Positions 45,247 through 56,900 of a stretch of 64,000 bases of DNA are shown here, piece by piece (position 1 is the stretch's first letter; every line of letters begins with the position of its first letter). This DNA comes from Cladopsammia gracilis (Eukaryota; Cnidaria; Anthozoa; Scleractinia; Dendrophylliidae), in NCBI GenBank assembly GCA_022457155.1, contig JAJGOT010000199.1:661001-725000 (forward strand), written 5' to 3'. The notes under the pieces are model-generated. The model did not search any database and was not told the DNA's origin. It saw only the letters and a program-made list of their open reading frames with translations. Made by a program: the position numbers and the translations under genes.

Positions 45247-46251
45247 CTAAAGTCTTTGGCACACTCTCTTTTTTCTGACTAGCGGGGCAACCAATCTGCA
45301 AATAAACAACAGGCGAGCGTTTAAAATGATTTTACAATCTATGCGCTTTCCGCTGAGTAACTTTTGCGGTCAGTAACGGAAAATCGCGAACGGAAATCAA
45401 ATTATCCCAGAACACCTTAAAACACAATAACAGAAACAAAGGAATAATGAATATGTGGGCTTATCAGTTTAGTGAAATTCTTGTACAGCTTTGCTGCGTA
45501 GAATTTTGATGATAATGTCTGGGATTTGATTGTAAATGTCACGTAGTATAGGTGTTAGAGATCGTTCTCAGCGGCTTACCTCTTTTTGTGTCGATTTTTA
45601 ACTTTCTTGCAAGTCAGCCCCGCAGCGCAAGGGCACTTCTGATTCAGTGAGTAACCAAGACCACCTTCCGGTACAGAACAATCTTCGCCCTCTTGAAGCA
45701 ACTGTCTGCATATGGGCTCCCCATGAACCCTTACGCAGCACAGTCCTGATTCACACTTGCGGTCTTTCTTGCACCTTGCTCCTTCGGTGCCTCGAGGCAA
45801 GGCTGTCCTACAAAATCCAAACATACACTCCATGCCACTGCAGCACATGTTATTGCGACGGCACGGCGAGTCTATCGGCTTGCAAGTATGACATAACCCG
45901 TTGTGTTTGTGACAGTAGTTTCCTTGTTGACAATGTCTGTCCTTTCTGCAATGCTGAGGTAGAAACAACAATTCAGTGTTGCACTAAGGCTGCAGTCACA
46001 TTGCTTCAAACGCATCTTAACTTAGTTTGATAATGTGACACGCACTGTCAAACTGGTTGTAACTGATTTATCCACACTTATATCTTACTTACCTGCAGAG
46101 TTGAGTTTCCCTTAGTTTTGTTGTCTCTCGTTGTATCTTTTCCTTCGTCCGTATCCACAGGATTCACGCTGAGAATCCAACTGTATACAACGCTATCTAC
46201 GACCTCGACAGACAACAGAAGAAAAAATGCGAGCAGCAAGAAATTTTTCAT
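45247..46251 (-). CDS. DKK: Dickkopf family secreted Wnt regulator, complete
   Basis: Three exons, 5' to 3': 46251-46093, 45953-45580, 45295-45247, with agreeing phases; 193 residues. Residues 1-20 are a signal peptide (MKNFLLLAFFLLLS). Two cysteine-rich domains of ten cysteines each follow: the first runs from HCRKDRHC to MCCSGMECMFGFC, the second (colipase-like fold) from ARCKKDRKC through SGLCC and KCPC to the terminal VCQRL. The short linker RTALPRGTEG is far shorter than in vertebrate DKK1/2/4, as is usual for early-branching animals. Dickkopf proteins bind LRP5/6 and, with Kremen, inhibit canonical Wnt signalling; the second domain is the LRP-binding part. The subfamily looks DKK1/2/4-like rather than DKK3, but orthology to a single vertebrate gene is not expected. 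Nothing broken. Confidence 0.95.
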
Positions 46252-46318
46252 GACGCTTCCTTCCTTCGCGTAGCTTTATGGCTTAAGTAGATCGTCAACG
46301 ACTTAACTCCGCATCTGC

Positions 46319-46345
46319 CAGTCCATATAAATGACGTCCAACACG
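46319..46345 (-). promoter_or_regulatory. Likely TATA box and CRE of the Dickkopf gene
   Basis: On the minus strand TTTATATGG (about 46323-46331) lies about 75 bp upstream of the start codon, immediately preceded by GGACGTCAT, a CRE-like word. The distance fits a core promoter with a short 5' UTR. No transcript evidence. Confidence 0.5.
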
Positions 46346-46399
46346 TGTCTTAACACGGAGGCCTAAAAAGTTGTCAAACCGCGGCCAATAATGAGCAGG

Positions 46400-49300
46400 T
46401 ATTTTTCAATAGCTGTGTGTGTAATGAATTCTAGGGGCGTGGAAGACTAATTAACAGGGAGGAGAACATACGCCTGTTGTGTTATTGTTTTATTGACTTG
46501 TCCAATTAATCTCAACTATAAAGCGTTGACTGGCAGACAGCCTATTAAACCCCAGCAATGATTCTCCATTGTGTTCCAAGTTTTATTGCCCATTACATTT
46601 TTTTTACTAGCAGTACAACATTGGGAGGCAACTAAATCATTGTTCTGATCGTTACTGATAACATGCGCCCCTAAACTTTGAATATTCAAGTGTCATTGCA
46701 TTGACCTCACTGTAGCAATCGATAATAGTCAAAGCCTCTCAGAAATCTTGAATCTTCTGCATGCCAATATTGAGCGCTAACCGCACAAGTTTTTTGCCAA
46801 ATGAGTTACGTAAGAGAACTGAATATTGGTAAGATTTGTAAACTTGAAAACGTCCACAAATTGTTGTGGTGACACACTGTCAAGCGCGATTAGATTGTAA
46901 TGCATTTATCGTTCAATTAACGCCTAGTAGTTAAACCAATTAGTGCACTATTTAAACTCGATTAACAGAAGCACTCCATTCAGAAACAGAAAGACAAATC
47001 AATGAAATTCATGTGCGCAAGATACAACTGGCTAGAAATAAACATTACTCAAAACTACGATTTCGTGCGAAAGAAACGAGAAAGGGAACGCTTACTTGGA
47101 GTTTTAAATTGATTGTTTTCCGGCTTTTAAAAGTGTGCTTGACAGACATGACATCAAAACAAATTCATTCCTTGTGTAAACGAGCGCGCATGCAGGGCTA
47201 TCGCTCGAGAACAGCCATACTTTTATATAACTGCTTCAAATTTTGCGATCACCACAGCCTTGATATTAGTTTGGCCTGACAAACAGAGATTATAACTAAT
47301 CATGGATAACGACGAACCGCAATTTTCCAGCGTGCACCGATTTATGAAAATTTGGCTTTAGGACAAGGAGATAACGCGATTTTGGCGGGCAGATTTATCA
47401 GATTTAACATTAAGAAGTATGTGACGGGTCATACAGATATAGCGTGATATTTCCCTTATTACAAAACCTGTCATCACATTTGTCGACTGAGATCCACTGT
47501 GAAAAACTAATGAGAGTATATATTAAAGTATGAAATATGAAAATAACTCCGAAGAACATCCTGTATACTCAATATTTGAGTCAACAACGAGGAGATAGAT
47601 TGATAGAAAGGTAATATTTCGGTTTAATTCAAAACCATTTTCAAACATTTACAAAACAAGGGTAGCTATATATGTATAGAGTATATATGTTCTTCTTAAA
47701 CAAGACAACGAGAACATTACTTTTTCTTCCTACTATGTAACGAATTTTTACGCGACAAGTATCTTATTTGCAATTTTTAGGCGCAATTTTCGCTTCTTGC
47801 TCGGCTAATCGCGAAGGAAAAGGTTAATGTAATTTCAAGCTAAACTGCTTTGTCGTTGTAATAGAAAAAAGTGTAACAAGAAAATGCAGGCCTCTTAGAC
47901 TTTCAAATCTTCTCTAGACTTTAGTAAGGGTTTTCATCAACAAAAATTCACTTAATTTTGTAATTTAATCACATATCGTTAGAATCGATTTATAAATCGC
48001 CCGGTTGGTTACAAGACCGAGCGTGAAAGTGGGCATGCAAAGTAGAACTGATGCCGTGAAAGATTATAACTAAAAGGAATGTCTGATGTGGGACAGGTGC
48101 TCTTGTTACCCTCACTTTATCACGTATGCAGCTTGTGCTTAACATGGATAGCGAACGTTCCTTCTAGCCAAAGCCAAATCCTTCAGGTCACAGTGTACAA
48201 ACATGTCATAAGATGATATTGTTTTAAAATTTTATTGACCAGACACTTGGCCTCTGATGTCAAGAATGTGTGAAACGCCTACTCATGAATACTCCGCAAC
48301 CACAAATTCAATACGCTGGTTATTCTTCATTACAACCTGACTAAAACGAACTACAAATACAATTTCCTAGTGCTAATTTCTCTACATATAAAACTCACCT
48401 AAAACATTTAAGTGTTCTGCATCTTTAACTTTCAGTGTTACCGCGCCAAACTCTGTTTGGATTCTCACAATATTACGCCCTTTATTGTTGTTGTTGTTTT
48501 TGTTGTAAAAGTGCTTTTAGAATCAAATGAATGAGCAGTGAGCCGTGACAAGATTGTCAGCTCAACATTGTCAAGTTAACTGTATAACAGCGATTTAGTT
48601 TTTGATTATAATTGCCAGGTGATTCCAACTTTTGAGTTATTTATAGTGGACCTACATCGTACAGGTCATATATTTTCCCACAGCTTGTAGTTTTCATACG
48701 CCGTGTCATTTAAGGTGGCTCAACACACTATATGTGCTATTCATCGTTGTTTTCGAACCACTTAGTTGAACTAAAGAGATCTTTGTTGAGTTCAGTACGG
48801 TTGCCATGGCAACATGGCTGGTTTTAAACCAGAATTAAATAATGGGTTTGATTTTGATTTCAGAAAATCCAGTCATTGATTTTTCCATCATTTGTCTCCA
48901 GAAAACCGTCCCTCAGAAAAAACACTCATATGTTAACGCTGGTCTCATGTAATTTTGACAGAGAGATTTGGTGTTTTGCATTTTAATGTTTTGTGAAAAT
49001 GTCAACATCATATAGAATGCGCGATCACTGCAACAAACCGGTAAGAATGGCCGCCTGATCTGGGCTTCCAGACCTACGTAGATCATTATTAGCTCTTTAA
49101 GTGAAACGAACTAACAATTTAGGGTTGGAAAATGACGCAGTTCTTCAGGCTAGGTTTTAACCGCGTACCTTTGCCTTTACAGTGCGGACTCATAACTGGT
49201 AGGGGGTTTGGCAGTGGAGAGGGAGGTCCATGTTTTATTTTCGCTTCGCCCTCTGTTTGGTCCTCAATATTTAGCCATTTCGCCTTGTCATCTTATAAAA

Positions 49301-49617
49301 TCAAGGGAGCAAGCATTGACAAAAGAGTCATATTGTATGGTAATCAATCATAGTTGCTTTATAATAGTGTAACAACGTCTATATATATAGGACTATATAG
49401 TACAACGGCGTATGTAAAAATGTTTTATTTTGCGTTTGGTATAAAAGGAAAGGAGTGGTGATAGAACGTGTGAGCTGTGAACTCGATATTGGGGTGTACT
49501 TTTATTGTTGTGAGTCCACCAATCTCAAGGAAACGAGCAGGCAGAAAATGTGCGTGGATATTGCAAGGTAATCGATCGATCAATCAATCATCAATCAATC
49601 AATCATTCAATCAATCT
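46400..49617. other. Intergenic, no gene recognised
   Basis: An 88-codon plus-strand ORF at 47013-47279 matches no family I know and has no visible exon partner. A (TTG)n run lies at 48483-48506 and a (CAAT)n run at 49567-49615. Otherwise AT-rich and featureless. Confidence 0.5.
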
Positions 49618-49740
49618 CAGAATACAGGGCCTCTTTGGTCCACATCATTTACATGTGTTAGAACTTTGTAGAAGGGGGCATAACTCTATAGGCACTATTA
49701 TCATTCAATCAGATACACTGACAAGAGGCCCTGTATTCTG
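49618..49740. mobile_element. Small inverted-repeat element
   Basis: CAGAATACAGGGCCTCTT (49618-49635) and AAGAGGCCCTGTATTCTG (49723-49740) are perfect inverted repeats with CAG/CTG ends, 123 bp overall. It sits directly against the (CAAT)n run. Confidence 0.65.
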
Positions 49741-50055
49741 TTGCTGAAAAACCCCACGAAGGATTGGTAATGGGTGTGGCGGGGAAGGGTAATTTTCGTT
49801 CGAGTGATGCAGGAGTTGTGAACTCCCAACGTATAAACAAATTAGTTTAAACCGGTTTCCGGTCCAATACTCTCAGCATTACTTTCTTCAATGCCACGGA
49901 CGTACGACAATAAAAATAGTATTTTCATGTCATTAGCCCGTTTGGTCTCTCTGTATATTACCATTATGTACTGTCAAACCGGCGACAGTCCTTCTAAAAT
50001 AAAGGAGGCAAACATTCACATTAGAGACAACAACTGCAGGGATATTGTACGTTAA

Positions 50056-50375
50056 CCATTTCACTCCCAGAATCAATTATGGAGACATGAAGCGTAGTCC
50101 TAACTTTTGAGTCGTTTGACGAAATCCTATGGTGTGACCATTCAAATGAAACCTCTTCAGCAGTACTTTTGCATGGTACCATTTGTTCTAACTTTTGAGT
50201 CTGTTGATGAAATCCTATGGTGTGACCATTCAAATGAAACCTCTTCAGCAGTACTTTTGCATGGCACCATTTGTTCTAACTTTTGAGTCTGTTGATGAAA
50301 TCCTATGATGTGACCATTCAAATGAAACCTCTTCAGCAGTACTTTTGCATGGCACCATTTGTTTTTCAATATTTT
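50056..50375 (+). mobile_element. TTAA-type non-autonomous element, 3' end lost
   Basis: TTAA at 50052-50055 is followed by CCATTTCACTCCCAGAATCA and three core repeats of about 91 bp. The right terminal repeat is missing or too decayed to see. Confidence 0.8.
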
Positions 50376-53300
50376 ATAAAACGAAATTTTAAATTTTTGG
50401 TTATTTCTCTGAATTAGTAATAGTAATTGGACTAACTTCAATCGGAAACAAAATAATTTTCTCTCGATATTGTGGTGTTTTTTTTAATGTTATAAGTCCT
50501 TCAAGAATCAAGTAGGCGAAACGTTTAAACAAAGTCAGAACAACTGCACGGATATTGCATATTAATAAATCATAGTTGCTTCATAATCGAATAACAGTTC
50601 ATTGCTTGCATTGTTTAGTTGTGCTTTATAATAGTTAATCTAAAACTGCAGGGTGAGAAAATGATGGGGATGGGATGGGAGTGATAGAGGGGGATAGAGG
50701 TAGTTAGGGGGAAGGGTTTAAATAAACACACTATAACATAAACCGGTCCGATTATCTTTGGAAAGTTCCATTGGCCTTCACCTTGTACCCGCGCACGGTT
50801 GGGGGTGCGGCAAATGAATCTTCTTGACGTACTTCACAGGTTAAAACAATACGCCTCTGCCTAAATATCACGGCCAATGACAAATTTCTGCTGGGTTGGG
50901 GGTGATGAAGGTACTACACGTGTGTATGAAGTCACGCGAGGTATTTGAATCAATAAGCCTTATGCATGTTACGTCACCAGCTCAAAAATTCATCACCAAG
51001 CCTCGTTTGCATGAAATCCCTGCAAACCTTTGATAACTTCACGTTGTTTTTTAGCGGGTATCCTTTTCAGCTTTGCTCCTTTGAGAGTACATCAATAAGA
51101 TTGTCACAGGCTTACACTTCGAAAGCGAGGCTTGGGGTGAAATCTGCTAGTCTGATGTAAATACGCATAAGGGCTTTTGAAGACTGAAATGATTAATGAA
51201 CAGACTCATTAATTTTAATTGTAGTTGCTGACTAAATATTTATAGCTCGTATTCTGTCACATGCTCTGTTGGAGGTCTGTGGAATCTAATGAAGTGGACT
51301 GTTTTAAGTCGCACGGAGAACTCGCTGTATCACTGAATTGACGACTGAAATGATTAATGAACAGACAAATTAATGTTATTTGTGGTACTTCTTTGTTGAC
51401 TCTGTATGCTGTACTATTATTCATCCAATTTAATGTTTCCGGTTCTTGTTCTGTCACCTGTTTAAGATGTCGATTTATTTTCCACTGTCAGAACATCAAA
51501 AGGATTAAGCCATTCATACGGAATAAACGTGCTCATAACGCACAGATGTCAATGAGCAAGCCTGTGGTCTTCAACGGGGCCCAATATTACCATTAATAGT
51601 TTGTTTTTTATAGAGCCAGAAAACAAACACAATCAGTTGTTATGACTAATTATCGTTTCTAGAATTGGCCACACTAAACAATTGTTTAGTAAGAGTACTT
51701 TACTGAGTACTCCAAGTACTTAGTGACCTTGCACACTTAGGGCCCGTGTATGCAAGCAAAGTCATGCTCCATGGAGTCGCAATGTACTCTCTTATATAAT
51801 AGTTTGCAATAATAATAGCTTCTGTATTCTCTTACGCCCAACAACTGTATTTTTCATGGAGATCCAGATTTGTGTAACTGTTACAACAAAAAAGCAAGGA
51901 AGCGACGAAAGCGAACTGAGCAAAGGGTCTGGGAAGCGAGAATTTTAGTGCCCAACTCCCCCAAGAAATTGTCACGGATATAAAAACCTTTCTTGAATCA
52001 GCTCTTGTCTTTGGCGGGAGGATATAGATAGACCTTTGTATAGAACTACTATTGTATGCTAAATAAAACTAGCCTGCGAGCAAGCTCTATTGAAGGAAGG
52101 AGGGAGGGAATTTAACAGCTCGCGGGACGAGATACACAAGAACTTAACAACGGCCGTAATAACTGCTAACATCATAATTGAAATATAGAGTTTGACTGCC
52201 TAAATCACGCGGACGATATAATAAACTGTAGTTCAATGATATTATTGATGAGAATCGTACAATTGAACCGTAGATATATAATTAACGCTCTCCTAGCGGG
52301 CATATTTTTGATTAACTCACGATGACCGTACAATTGAGCCATTTACGGACCATAAACATTTCCGCTCTCCAGGCTAGCCTTTAACACTAACCTTCTTTTG
52401 GCTCGTCACGCACCCCTCCTCACGAATTGATGACGTACAATTGAGCACGTCGACCATAAAAATAAACGCCCTCCTGTCGAGCTTATTATTGAAATACGTG
52501 CTATTATTAGCTTTTCAACCCTTTGCGTTGGTTTATGTAATCATGACGTGTGACCACTCAAAAGAAAGCTATTCAGCAATTAATTACCCTGCCGCTCCCT
52601 CCATTGTATTGCACAATGAGATTATTTGGTCCCAGTACGACCCTTAGGATGAAAGCTATTTTAAACATTTCTTTATTGAAAGTTTTGAGTTTCAAAAGTG
52701 GATGAAAGCTCTCCTGTCGAGCTCATTATTCAGTGAAACACGTGCTATTATTAGTAGTCTTTCAATCATTCGCTTTGATCTACGTAATCATAACTTATAA
52801 CCCCTCAAACTAAAGGTATTCAGCAATCAATAACTTTCCTGTGCCTCTATTATATTGTACAACGTGGTTGTTTAGTCCGTGAATGTAACCCTCGTACGAC
52901 CCTTCAGATGAAAGCTATTTTAAGCACTTCTTTGTTGTAGCTTTTGAATCATTATGAAAGCTGCGGTGCTGTTTTCGAGTGTCTCCTGAGAAAATTTCGT
53001 CATCACAAACAGTAAAACCATTGGTCAGGCATGATACTGTAAAACTCTTGTCCAAGGAGTCTTTACGTTCACGTCGGTTCAGAACAAAGCACTTGTTTTC
53101 GAATACAGAACAATTTCCCCGCAAATGATGTTTGCACTTTTCTACCACTATTCTTTTTTTGTAAAGATAACTTTGCTCCTGCTTCATAATAAATAAGCTG
53201 TAATAAGAAGAAAAAAGCAGGTGTAACATGCTTATTACGGTGAATAAACACTAGTTGATTTTGATTTGAATAGTATTCAGGCGTTTTTTGGTGGGCGACT

Positions 53301-53805
53301 GCTGAACTTTCAAGTTTGATTACTTTTTACTGAAGAATGTCTGTTCTAGGCATTCAGGTTATAGGGGGCAAACAAAAGACGGTGGGCACAAAAATAGACG
53401 GGGAGGGGCGGGGGCGGGGGCGGGGGAGGGGGCGGGGGAGGGGGAGGGGAGGGGGGAAGTAGGGTATACGCGTTGTCCGTAAATAGAGTACTGTAAATCG
53501 TTTTGTTCATTGGAGTATTTAATACCTTATCTTAAAATTCCTTTACCTGTGAATACAAGGGTTCCTTTTATTATACGAAAATGACAAAAATGCGGCATCG
53601 GATGTACTTCTGCGAAAACTGTTACCCAGTCTCCGTCGAGGATTACAACATGTAATATTAACAAACTCTTGGCTATATATCTACGCATTACAAATCCTTA
53701 GCGATTGCAAAATAACTCCTTTATTTTTTATTTTAGAGCTAGTGGCCCTTAAGGAAATGGGAAGACATCACAACACTCCAAACGCAAACGAACAACTCTA
53801 CAATA
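50376..53805. other. Intergenic, no gene recognised
   Basis: Contains a diverged tandem duplication (52455-52940) and a G/C-rich GGGGGC-type run (53398-53456). ORFs in this stretch show no recognisable family, splice sites or conserved motif. Confidence 0.5.
52455..52940. repeat. Diverged tandem duplication, about 240-bp unit
   Basis: Words CTCCTGTCGAGCT, ACGTGCTATTATTAG, TTCAGCAAT, GTACGACCCTT and ATGAAAGCTATTTTAA recur in the same order in 52466-52695 and 52708-52940. Some words resemble the core of the TTAA-type elements, suggesting a distant relative. Confidence 0.7.
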
Positions 53806-53811
53806 TTTATT
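53806..53811 (-). terminator. Polyadenylation signal of the collagen gene
   Basis: AATAAA on the minus strand, 136 bp after the collagen stop codon, in an AT-rich 3' UTR. It is the first good hexamer downstream. Confidence 0.6.
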
Positions 53812-53946
53812 AATAAAGAGTACTTCCTTCGAAAAAAACCGCTATTGTTTATAAAAGTTAATTGGCGTGCAAACAACTACTGACCAAGACATTTTTAATA
53901 AAATAGGGCGGGACGGGAAAAATAATCCCTAGGTATTATACACATA

Positions 53947-56900
53947 TCACCAGAAACACACTTCGCCAATTTCGACCTCTAGTTCGCCTGCTAAGTCATA
54001 AACCGCAAAGTCTACTATGGGTAAGCGGGACGCTTGAGTGCTGGTTATCACAAATTGAGTGTCACGCGGTGATCCGTCCTTAACCTACGAAAAACAAAAA
54101 CACGTTGTTAGCAGAAGTGTGGTATATATGGTGGTGGCCTTACCTGGCAGGCGAGTAGGGAGCAGGTCAGTAATTACAAGTTATTGAGCAGTACTTTCCT
54201 GTGGTACTGTTTATTATGCTGTACAAGGTTGTTTTAACGTTTGATCTGTGGATGAAATCCTAAAATTGAGCAGTGCTTTTCTCAGTGAGGTACTGTTTAT
54301 TATGCTGTTTAAAGTGGTTCTAACTTTTGAGACTGTGAATGAAGTTCTAAAGTGTGACCAAGTTGGTTATAACTTCTGAGTTTGTGGATGAAATCTCAAA
54401 GTCTGGTCATTCAAATGATTGCTATTGAGGAGTGCTTTCCTTTGGAACAGTCGGCTATGCTGGGTAATTCTAACTTGAACGTCTATGGTCGAAATCCTAC
54501 CACCATTCATTTTAAATGAAAGTTCTTAAAACAGTTGTGTCACTACATTGAGGTTACCTTGCAACCGTCATGTGGAACCTTGATCATGGCTTTCTTGGAT
54601 TTGGATTTGGAGCTAAACTCGTGTCCACTGGCTCCTTCGAACTTGACAGCCTTCTGGAAGTTTCCCTTGGTCTCATCGTACCAAGCCACTGAGTTTTTAC
54701 ATTTGAATGTGAACATCTGCTGGGCGTTGTTGCTTAGCAGTTGTAGATAGGACAGTTGGATGTCATCAATCTCGTATTCAATCTGAAGCGGAATACGAAT
54801 ATGAAAACAATTCGCAAAAGAAAACTAATAATACTGCCTTCGTCACAACGGGAGAAACGTTTCTATTTGTTCAACACAATTCTCACTTCTCATCAAAGTT
54901 TTTTTTTTCAACGTAAGTTTGCAAGACTAAATATTATTCAACAATGTATTTAGTCTTTCTGGTCTTTGTTTTCGTCTCAACTCACTGAGAGCCCATGTAT
55001 ACGTTATTATTGGGCAAATGATGTACGCCATTATTGGGCAAATGATATACGCCATTATTGGGCAAATGATATACGCCATTATTGGGCAAATGATATCTTC
55101 AACAAGGTGTACAAGGAACTTCTCGAATTGTTTACTTTTGAAACTTCTTCGCCAAAGGTTTTCATACGCACGTTTTCAAGGATTATAAAAGAATGGGCCC
55201 TTCCCAACTGTTGTGTAATATATCATCACGAGGAAGAGTGTTTCATCAGGATATCCAAACACCGAGAAGTGGGTTGAAAAACGGGGGGTGGGGGAGGAGG
55301 GAGGGGAGTAATATATGACACACGAGGAAGAGTGTTTTATCAGGATATCCAAACACCGAGAAGTGGGTTGAAAAACAAGGGGGGGGGGGGGGGGGGGAGG
55401 AGGGAGGGGAGTAATATATGACACACGAGGAAAGTGTAAGAGTGTTTTATCAGGATATCCAAACACAGAGAAGTGGGTTGAAAAACGAGGCGCAGCCGAG
55501 TTTTTTTCAACCCACTTCGAGGTGTTTGGATACCTGATGAAACTCTCTTTCGAGTGTTTGATTTAGCTTCTCAAACTATTCATAATTCTTGGAGAAATTC
55601 AAAGCAAAAGTTCACCAAATTATATGGTAATTAGGATCACTCAGGATCTAAGGAAATAACTAACTCTGCAAATGGTGAGACCTTCACGTGGCTCGGATGA
55701 CCACGTAGAAATGGCGGTCCCGTCTCCGATGGGGACGTATAACAACCCCTGAGGACGTAACAAACCCCTGACTGCGACCACCCTCAGTGCCATACATTGT
55801 TCATGGGTGGGGTGGGTGAGATGAGATCAACAATGGACCGATAGCGGCTGCCTTGAGGCGCCTTCTTGAGCTGACATCCGATCTAATTTTCATAAGTGTA
55901 TGTAAAGCGCCATGAGACGTAAGTGATATGTGCGCTATATAAGTCATTTATTCATTCGCATATCCAAACCTACTTTACGGTAGTTATTTAGTTTGTTTTC
56001 CCACCATGAATTACTAACAAGTTTGAGAATAGAGCAGTTTTCAATTGAGTGTGAAAAGTAATAACACAATTGCTTTGGTTTTTCATTGCTACACTTGGTG
56101 ATTGGCTAAAAAATCTCGCGCCATTTTCTCGACCAATCAGAAGTAAAACCAAAACCAATCGTGACTTGCTCGCACGCGTTTTCCCGCGCTTGGCGCCGCC
56201 GACATGTAATTATTTCGAGCTCTGATTGGATCATCGGATTGTTTACGACTGCTGTGATTGGTCAGAGTAATTACTTTGGTTTTGGTTTTACCACACTGAA
56301 TTGAAAACTGTTCAGTTTGAGTCATGACGTCACTAACCGTGTTATCGTTCAAATCCTCAGCAAACCAGGCGACTTTCATCCGGGGATCAACTTGTCTTTG
56401 CCATGTGGACTTATCAAGCTGAAAACAAACAACCGAAAGTAACATCGCAGTACTTTTGCATGGTACCATTTGTTCTAACTTTTGAGTCTGTGGACGAAAT
56501 CCTATGGTGTGACCATTCAAATGAAACCTCTTCAGCAGTACTTTTGCATGGTACCATTTGTTCTAACTTTTGAGTCTGTTGATGAAATCCTATGGTGTGG
56601 CCATTCAAGTGAAACCTCTTCAGCAGTACTTTTGCATGGTACCATTTGTTCTAACTTTTGAGCCTGTTGATAAAATCTTATGGTGTGACCATCCAAATGA
56701 AACCTCTTCGGCGGTACTTTTGTGCATGGTACCATTTGCTTTTCACAATTTTACAAAATGAAATTGGGATTTTACTTAATTTTTTTATTTTTGACACTCT
56801 TTGAAGTTATAGGGTTAAGCTTCCTAATTCCGAAAGCGACGGCGAATTCTACTTCCTCACACGAGTGCTTAGTTCACTCACTCGGCTATGCAGTCTAAAG

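Noticed and set aside
47013..47279. 88-codon plus-strand ORF
   Set aside because: No motif, no homologue I recognise, AT-rich flanks and no splice partner.
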